NCBI GenBank assembly: GCA_902806575.1
Contig: CADCXD010000009.1
Coordinates: 434,001-498,000, forward strand
Direction: 5' to 3'
Source of the DNA: Jackrogersella multiformis
Taxonomy: Eukaryota; Ascomycota; Sordariomycetes; Xylariales; Hypoxylaceae
Length of the DNA stretch: 64,000 nucleotides
Both the position numbers and the translations under genes were made by a program. The stretch's first letter is position 1; the number at the start of each line of letters is the position of its first letter. The notes beneath the pieces were generated by a model. It ran no database searches and was not told the DNA's origin. It was given only the letters and a program-made list of their open reading frames with translations. This document shows positions 57,936 through 64,000 of the stretch, piece after piece.

Positions 57936-58195
57936 TCAATAGAAATATCCCCGAGTTTACAAGGGGCCATACCAAAACTTACGAAGAACAAGGACAGCTT
58001 AAAGGTTCTTGATATAACTACTCTTTAGAATAACATGGCATCGATAGCGCGGCATACACGCCTAGTTAGGCAATCACCTTGCTTAGTCACTCTAACAGTC
58101 TCCTACAGAACAAGCTCCCCGCTAATAGAAGGGTATGTTCACCTCCTTTTTAATACAACCTAGTGTGGACTGTGTACGCCGTATTGAAAATACCT

Positions 58196-58716
58196 CGGAC
58201 TATCTTCATCACTGGGGGCTGAACAGGGCTAGGCCTTAACGCAGATCAGAAGCTAGCCGAAAGGGGAGCAAGTATCATAATCATTGTGAAATCTCGGCAA
58301 ATTAGAAGATGGAATTTGTAGGCTTCGCTATATATAGATAGGTAACACTTAGCCCCCTATTTTCCCTTGCTATGACATAGGACTAGAACGGAGTGTGGCG
58401 TTAGCTGTTGTCCAGCAAGGTGCTCGCCCACCCGAGACACAACATTTTGACTACGTCGTTGCCGACGTTACCACGGCGCCCGAATGCGCTCTCGTGATGC
58501 GGTCCTCAACTCCTGGCTACGACCAGCTGCATATGTAGATGCCGCCACTAATGGCCAAAACGGGGAGAGCGAACCCCACTCCACCGGTGGCGCGGCATCT
58601 CATCTTCACTGGGTCTTTCGTGTCCTTTTATAGTTTCGCCGACTTCACACCCTACAGCCCCTCGAAGGCGGCAGTCCGCGTCCTCTCTGACTCCCTCTCA
58701 CAGGGGGGAGGTGTTG
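58196..58716 (+). pseudogene. Relic of 3-ketodihydrosphingosine reductase (TSC10/KDSR-like)
   Basis: From 58196 the frame reads RTIFITGG, a TGA, then TGLGL and LAERGASIIIIV, the Rossmann start of Tsc10-type SDRs. After a break, HFDYVVADVTTAPECALVM matches the segment before the NAG region. Around 58596-58716 RHLIFTGSFVSFYSFADFTP then YSPSKAAVRVLSDSLSQ matches the catalytic Ser and YxxxK block. The middle with the WCCAG motif is missing and several frames are needed. The enzyme reduces 3-ketosphinganine in sphingolipid synthesis, an essential step, so an intact copy must exist elsewhere. This is a dead duplicate. Confidence 0.78.
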
Positions 58717-59157
58717 GTGAACGCTCTGACGGGATGGGTTACCTAACGGTTACAGTATTTGTCTGCGATGGGAGATAGCTACATTCTGGATGGCGTCGAC
58801 CCCTGAGTTTGTCGCGTCTAGTAGTCTTCAGTCGTCAGTCGTGACAGCATCATGAACAGAAATAGTATTGGCATCAAGCTCCCTTTCAGAAACTTGAATA
58901 TCGCGAGCAGGAGTCTAAGTTCCTCTTAACAGTGGTCAGTAGGTTCTTGGAACTCGCTCCTCATCACGGTAATTAACTAGGTAAGCTCGTCGGTTTAATC
59001 GTGTTTAGAGCTTTGACAAGTGTCTGCATTGCAATGATATAATATCAGTATCTTAAACTCATATCAGATTATTTTCATAAAGAATAAGTACTTCTTACCT
59101 ACTTAAGTACCTAGGTAGGTATTTAGTACATATTACATTCTCAGTGTAAACCTGGCA

Positions 59158-59180
59158 CCTTAACCTTAACCCTAACCCTG
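59158..59180. repeat. Short interstitial telomere-like repeat
   Basis: The sequence reads CCTTAACCTTAACCCTAACC followed by CTGG: two imperfect and two perfect units related to the fungal telomere repeat CCCTAA. It is too short to be sure it is not chance, but it sits directly beside an AT-rich repeat block and a decayed gene. Confidence 0.5.
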
Positions 59181-59219
59181 GTGTATTCGGATTAAATCTC
59201 GAGTCACTTAATATTAAGT

Positions 59220-59410
59220 TTAACGAAAACGAGGTAATTAATGTTAATTTTAAATAAGTTATATTATTATATACTTTAATAATAATGTTTAAAAAGGTTT
59301 ATAATAATAATTAAACGAAATATTATAATTTATTTTTTAAAGGTTTATAATAATAAAATTGCTGCTTAAATATATGTAAGTATAAAAAGGGGTTTAATAA
59401 TAAGTACCTA
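59220..59410. repeat. AT-rich block with a repeated 18-mer
   Basis: The word AAAGGTTTATAATAATAA occurs at 59293-59310 and again at 59339-59356, with a degenerate third copy near 59386-59403. The spacing of about 46 bases suggests a small tandem array eroded by mutation. Confidence 0.65.
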
Positions 59411-59657
59411 ATATAATTAATATTTTCCTTGACGACGAGAACGGGATAAATGAGTCTCTTCAGCGCCTAGGTAGGTACTTATGTGCATAACATACCATGT
59501 AGGTGAATTTAAGTGCACAAAAGTGACGCGTTACGTTGGTACGTACCGCGATTCTACACGACCCTCCCTCTTAAGACCTCCTTCACATTCCTTTCTTTGT
59601 CTAATAAGAGACAACCGCCTATGTCGAACAATACTCTAGATCTGGCCCTTTAGGGCA

Positions 59658-59708
59658 GTACTCTTAGCCCTTCGGGCGTAAACAAAATCATCATCATCAT
59701 CATCATCT
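59658..59708 (+). mobile_element. LINE-like 3' tail, copy 1 (hairpin plus TCA repeat)
   Basis: A hairpin GCCC-TTC-GGGC (59667-59677) is followed by GTAAACAAAA and seven or so TCA units (59688-59706). Fungal Tad-type LINEs end in simple repeats of this kind. No element body is recognised upstream, so this would be a severely 5'-truncated copy. See the similar tail at 60089. Confidence 0.5.
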
Positions 59709-60088
59709 CGATATCACCTTTATTTCCCTGACAACCACCAAGGGGCGGAACGCCAGCTCTGCGGCCATGAACTTTGGCCGTCCTACGCACCAAGTAATAT
59801 GTGCGCCGATGTGTATGATTACGTATGCAATCTTCACGTCCGCGAGACGTAAATGAACTCATAAGCATCAGAATTTCAGGGTGAATCTGATTGCCCCTCA
59901 TATTAGGAATCGATTCAGCCAATATGGAGGAGGATTTCCTACCATATATGGGCAGAGGTAAGCATCGTTTACTCGTCTCGTCCTCATCCTACTATGTCAA
60001 ACGGCACTCCAGCTCTGCCCTCCGGGGTACTCTGAACGTCCCTTGCGTTACACAACGCTTCGATGTATGTAGCTAGCTTAGATACATA

Positions 60089-60132
60089 CGTCCTCTCGGA
60101 CGAAAACAGATTCATCATCATCATCATCATCG
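60089..60132 (+). mobile_element. LINE-like 3' tail, copy 2 (hairpin plus TCA repeat)
   Basis: A hairpin CGTCC-TCTC-GGACG (60089-60102) is followed by AAAACAGAT and TCA units (60112-60130). The order hairpin, A-rich spacer, TCA repeat is the same as 420 bases upstream, but the hairpin sequence differs with compensating changes. Confidence 0.5.
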
Positions 60133-61204
60133 TCCTCATCCTAACTCCCTTGTATCCCCGAAATATCCCTATTTACCTGCCCAACATAGCAAATTTCGGT
60201 TTTGATTCCTTTTAATGTTCATTTGTCCATATTACTAACATATCTACGTTGGCATCCAGTCACCCCCTTGACACAGACGAAGTGGCCATTCATGGCGATC
60301 CTTAGGAGGAAAAAGCTCTCAAGTCCAAACGGCTGGACACCGTTATCTTCGTACCCACTTCATCGAAACGTACGACCTCATCACAAACCATACCTTCCCA
60401 AGAATCATCCCAAACAATGTCCCATTCAACCTAAGGATTAGCTTCATCATTAGGGAGGGTAGTCTCGTTATAATTGACGCCTTTCTACTCATTATCGAAG
60501 ACCATAACAGTCTCCGTATTTTTACAGACTATAGTCCTGTTGCCTGCCCCTAGCAACCAGTACATCAAAGCGAAGCGCCCTACTGCCGGGCCCGGTAAGT
60601 CCAAAGCTCATCCCTCACTCTCTCACCCGACTAACCACTCCATCCAGTCAACCATGTCACAACCAGGCAACCCTTTTCGCGTCGTCCTATTCGATAACGA
60701 AGACCCATACTACGTTAAAGGGGAACCGGTCAGTGACTAGAAAGAAGCACCACGGAATTATACAAATACATCCGTGCCCATCAACACGAGGCATCCGCTG
60801 GTGATTGTTCACGGGCCAAAAGGGACGTAAAACCAGGAAGGAAAAGTGGAGGTTTGGAACGCTCTGCCGAGCCAAAATGGGCTCTGTCCAGTGATGTGTT
60901 TATAAGAATAAAGACTATACTGGATTATGATACACAGCTAGCTAGTTCTATGGGTGAATACATATTACACCTTTCGACCCCAGCTCGAAATTGCTCGGTG
61001 AATGGATTATTACTTTTAGTCCTGCCGAATCACGTATACTTCATTAATCGCTTTCAACCATTCAGCATGAGATTTTTCCATATAACTTTGAAATTGGCCA
61101 TTAAACACCTAGGCTGTAGCATTAATTGCAATCCATAGAAACCTAAGTCAGGACGCAGATATCACACTTGCTATACCCATGCTATCCAAGTCATCAGGCC
61201 ACCT
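60133..61204. other. Intergenic, about 1 kb
   Basis: Short frames only. A small open frame at 60654-60740 (starting MSQPGNPFRVVLFDNEDPYY) has coding-like composition but no known family and could be a gene fragment. Confidence 0.45.
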
Positions 61205-62329
61205 CTACGCGGGATACGCCGCAGCCAGAGCATCGTACTCCTTCTGCGTCAGCTGCGTAATGGAGCCATGCTTCAAGCCCGTCGGGAAACCAGTCGTGCT
61301 CGACTTGGTGTAGCCCGCAGCCTGGATATTCGAGCTCTGGTAGGGTATGTACTGCGTGTAGTCATCCAGAAACAGATGGTACAGCCCGGGCGTGACATTA
61401 TCAGCGAACGAGGCCGGCCCTTCGCGCGGGATATCCGTGGTGGCGTAGCCGACGCGAGTCCAGGTGCCGAACAGGCCGCCGGTGGTGACCTCCTCGACGA
61501 TCTGCTGGGTGGTCTCGTTCTTGTAGAAGCGCGCGAAGGCGCCCGGCCTGCCCAGGTACTGGAACTCCTGGTCGATGACCGGCGTTTCCGGCAGCGCGAG
61601 GTAGTCCCGCGGCTCGCTGAAGGTCTCGAAGTCGCGCGTCGTCGCGTACCGGATCCGGTCCAGGTTAGCCGTCCCCGTGTGGTTCACGTCCGACGCCGCG
61701 TAGTGCCGCGACGCCCAGAATAGGTAGTACTGCGACGTCGCGTCGTCCCAGACGGCCGAGGGGGCCCACGCCATGCCTGCGGTTGGGGTTTCGATGCTAC
61801 AAAGCGCGGGATTATTAGAGATGGGGTTCTAAGGGGGTTTTTTAAGGCAAGAGGAATACTGCGTACGTTCTCAGGGACTCGGAGGACCAGTTGACTAGGT
61901 CAGTCGATTTCCAAATGACGATGCCGCGGCTCCCCTGGCGTGTGGCTACATTCCATGAGAATCCAGGTACTGTGACATCGAGGTCTGGGAGGTTATTAGC
62001 CGAATTGAACTAGTTTTCAAGTCCGAGCGATATGTAGACTTACCGGTACCAAGCAAGTAGTATTCGGACCGGGCAGAATCCGTAGCGAGGAATATATCTC
62101 TCACAGCCTTCGACCCGACGTTCGAAGCTAGAACCGGATTACCTCCGTTCAAAAAGCTGAAGCTCGATGCGTTGTTCCCGTTCGAGAGGTGGAATTGAAC
62201 CTTTGGGACGGGATCGCTGAAGGTCGAGATCAGGTAGCCAACATAGTTCGGGGCTTGCCGCAGTGCAGTGGGACTTGCAGCAATAGTGCTAGCTAGAGCC
62301 GTCGCGAGGAGAATAGAAGGGGTATACAT
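61205..62329 (-). CDS. Secreted GH43-like glycoside hydrolase
   Basis: Three exons, 62329-62044, 61984-61867 and 61796-61205, join in phase to 331 residues. The first 18 or so residues (MYTPSILLATALASTIAASP) are a signal peptide. The rest follows the plan of fungal GH43-like, five-bladed beta-propeller proteins: YVGYLISTFSDPVPKVQFHL, a VRDIFLATD blade, IVIWKSTDLVNWSSESL, then GMAWAPSAVWDDATSQYYLF. Family members remove arabinose or xylose from plant cell-wall polymers, which would fit a plant-associated lifestyle. Predicted N-glycosylation sites (NNAS, NHTG, NETT) agree with secretion. Catalytic acids cannot be assigned with certainty by eye, so activity is not assured. Confidence 0.8.
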
Positions 62330-62998
62330 GTTGTGAGCCGATCTGTTTTTACCTCGAGCGATTCGATATGAACCAAATAGGTGATTTTAATCGCCTGCCA
62401 TTCCTTGGGATAGAATAAATAGACATCTTTAGTAGTCCGAGGAGACGAAAGTGTTCCAACTTGAGTTTTCCCGCCATCGCCAGTGGGCGGAGGAATTGGA
62501 GGAATTATGTCGACAACGTCCGTGGTGATGCTACGGTAAACCCGGGGTAAAGATGGTGCCACTGACTCCGCACTCCACAGTTCGGCCTAATTCACTATAT
62601 AGTTCGTATACGAATGCCGAATGTGCGGAGAACCTAGTCTTGCCTTAGATGCGCACCAATCCGATCCATAGATGAATCCTAATTGGGAAATATATGTCTA
62701 GCGTCGTCGATCACGTCTTCGAGGTACCTGGCGCATCCTACCTGGATACAAGGAAACGGTCTAGAAGGCTTGGATATATGGAGCTATAAACATCCAGGCC
62801 GAGGTATCGTCATCACGAGTCAACCTTACATCAGATGTAACGCTTAAGAAAATAAACAAAGTAACTCAATGTGCCATGTATGTACCTATGCTATGTTTCT
62901 CGAAGATGTAAAAAGTAAATCCCACCACCCCTTAAGATATCCTGAACCAGCACCGGGTATAGTAAGCCTTCCCATGAATCCCAAGCTCCTCTGTATTT
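62330..62998. other. Intergenic, no gene seen
   Basis: No supported coding sequence, repeat or RNA gene. The part nearest 62330 is the promoter of the GH43-like gene. Confidence 0.5.
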
Positions 62999-63514
62999 CT
63001 ATCCCAAAAGCTTCTCATCCTCTTCGCCCTCGAGGAGGATCTCATGGCCGCTCTCTTCGTAAACAAGCATTGCCGACGCGCACCCCAAAGCCGAAACGAC
63101 AGCAACGGCCCACCAGCTTGCATCCGCAGCTTTACCCCAAAGAAACGCAGTTAGGACCTGGGCGCCGGTAAAGGCACCTTGTAATATGCCAGCCTGGTTT
63201 GAAATCTGGGAATCAGATAGCTTGCTGTCGAGGCTCTTCAGTTGGAAGAAGACATAGGCCTTTAAAGATGCGACTTGTAAAAAGTCGACAAGGCGACACA
63301 GGAAAATAATTGCTAGTTGGTCTTTTCGAGGAAGAGACATCCACGTAATGTTCTCGGATCCATTCTTGGATTTTACTGATTCGGCATCGCTACTCTCATC
63401 GTCGCTACTGGACTCCCCTAGCACCGGCAACCTGTCACTAGCTCTCTTCTCGATAGTTGCTAAGTCTATTGATGTCGTTCTGGCATGACGCAACTGTGCC
63501 AGGCGTTTTTCCAT
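62999..63514 (-). pseudogene. MFS transporter with its middle deleted
   Basis: The open frame of 171 residues starts at ATG 63514 (MEKRLAQLRHARTTS). It has the cytosolic N-terminus and first two helices of a fungal DHA1-type MFS transporter (LPRKDQLAIIFLCRLVDFLQ and ILQGAFTGAQVLTAFLWGKA). After AADASW it does not continue into the expected RKR loop and helix 3 but jumps to WAVAVVSALGCASAMLVYEE and a charged tail ending EDEKLLG, which matches the last helix and C-terminus of such transporters. About eight to nine helices are missing while the frame is kept. Such a protein cannot transport; an in-frame deletion is the simplest explanation. Confidence 0.72.
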
Positions 63515-63532
63515 AGTCAAACTACCTAGGTG

Positions 63533-64000
63533 CAGTCCTACCGAGTGTACAAGTACGAATGGCACGGCTGGCCGCAGACAAGTCCGGCATCAGCCCAGCG
63601 ACTGAATGGCGCAAGAAACTGGAGCTTCTTTGTGAGCTGGAATGGGGCGACGGAGGTGTCGAAGTGGATTCTTCAGGGGTCCGACAGCTCCAACGCCACG
63701 GACCAGGAGTGGGAAGAGTTGAATCGGACGAAGAGGACGGGCTTCGAAACCGCCTTCGAAATACGAAAGTCGTACCCGCGGTATCTGAGGGCGGTAGCCG
63801 TTCATTCCGAAGGGTACATGTTGGGCGCCAGCGAACATCTCGATGTACAAGCCATAAAAGGCAAGGTGAGCCCGGGGCTGATCTCACCCCTATCCCAACA
63901 GGGACTATCCATTGACACACCACAGCTCGCGTATACTTATGGCTTTAACATGACGGACGACGCAGCTTGGGCAGTTCAGATTGCTATGACATGTGGTGGT
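63533..64000 (+). pseudogene. Arylsulfotransferase-like gene, 5' end missing, runs off the window
   Basis: From CAG at 63533-63535 an open frame without a start codon reads SYRVYKYEWHGWPQTSPA, NWSFFVSWNGATEVSKW, EWEELNRTKRTGFETAFEI and YPRYLRAVAVHSEGYMLGAS, the C-terminal blades of fungal arylsulfotransferase (ASST-type) proteins, which are usually secreted and about 500-600 residues. The bases GTGCAG before it could be an intron acceptor, but no upstream exon is possible nearby because the minus-strand MFS start is 19 bases away. The frame continues open to the window edge, optionally through a 42-base GT-AG stretch at about 63868. The N-terminal two thirds are lost or lie elsewhere. Confidence 0.65.

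Larger units (their letters stand above)
58717..59657. other. Intergenic with telomere-like units and an AT-rich block
   Basis: No gene is seen after the KDSR relic. It holds telomere-like units at 59158-59180, an AT-rich repeat block at 59220-59410 and CCTAGGTAGGTA motifs at 59108-59121 and 59465-59478. Confidence 0.6.

Noticed and set aside
1..64000. CRISPR arrays, bacterial operons, rRNA genes or viral genes
   Set aside because: No direct-repeat/spacer array, rRNA or virus-like gene was seen; the DNA is eukaryotic nuclear.

Overview
The window looks like nuclear DNA of a filamentous ascomycete, most likely a Sordariomycete. Genes are split by short GT-AG introns (about 45-180 nt) with CTAAC-type branch sites. 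The gene content is fungal: sterol C-24 methyltransferase, a Zn2Cys6 regulator, a SWIRM protein and NLR-like proteins. Intergenic DNA is peppered with a short palindrome built on CCTAGG (CCTAGGTAGGTA), which I associate with Xylariales-type genomes; that placement is an inference.

Layout. 0.3-2.8 kb holds a short-chain dehydrogenase broken by one TGA codon and a decayed MFS transporter. A tRNA-Ala(AGC) gene with an apparent 6-nt intron sits at 3.3 kb. 4.4-7.9 kb carries two housekeeping genes, ERG6 and the pyruvate dehydrogenase E1 beta subunit. 9.9-15.3 kb has a nine-exon TAM-type methyltransferase and a four-exon P450. A Nudix hydrolase follows at 17.5 kb, then nearly 8 kb with no gene I can support. 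A SWIRM-domain protein lies at 25.6 kb, an SDR relic at 29.5 kb, and an HNH-like protein and a small acidic protein at 30.4-32.3 kb. A Zn2Cys6 regulator (35.6 kb) is followed by the relic of a TPR-type NLR, then two intact oxidoreductases (39.4 and 41.3 kb).

The most interesting stretch is 43.6-57.9 kb: (1) an SRPK-like kinase that has lost both catalytic aspartates; (2) a seven-exon, about 1,864-residue NLR-like protein (hydrolase-like domain, NACHT with degenerate P-loop but intact Walker B, ankyrin repeats, ZZ finger) on the minus strand; (3) divergent from it, an unrecognised beta-rich-looking protein whose frame holds one TAG; and (4) an eight-exon subtilisin-like protease with a complete Asp/His/Ser triad and an ankyrin-like N-terminus. 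Receptor, protease and unknown candidate substrate or effector side by side recall fungal allorecognition loci where a subtilisin-like protease activates a cell-death protein (HET-Q type). Function is inferred from layout, not shown. Four introns here end in AAG or GAG instead of the usual YAG.

The right end (58-64 kb) is rearranged: a ketosphinganine-reductase relic, telomere-like repeats beside an AT-rich repeat block, two LINE-like 3' tails, a secreted GH43-like enzyme, an MFS gene with its middle deleted, and a 5'-truncated arylsulfotransferase-like gene running off the edge. Exon boundaries were placed by hand from splice consensus, reading-frame phase and family knowledge; none was tested against transcripts or databases.
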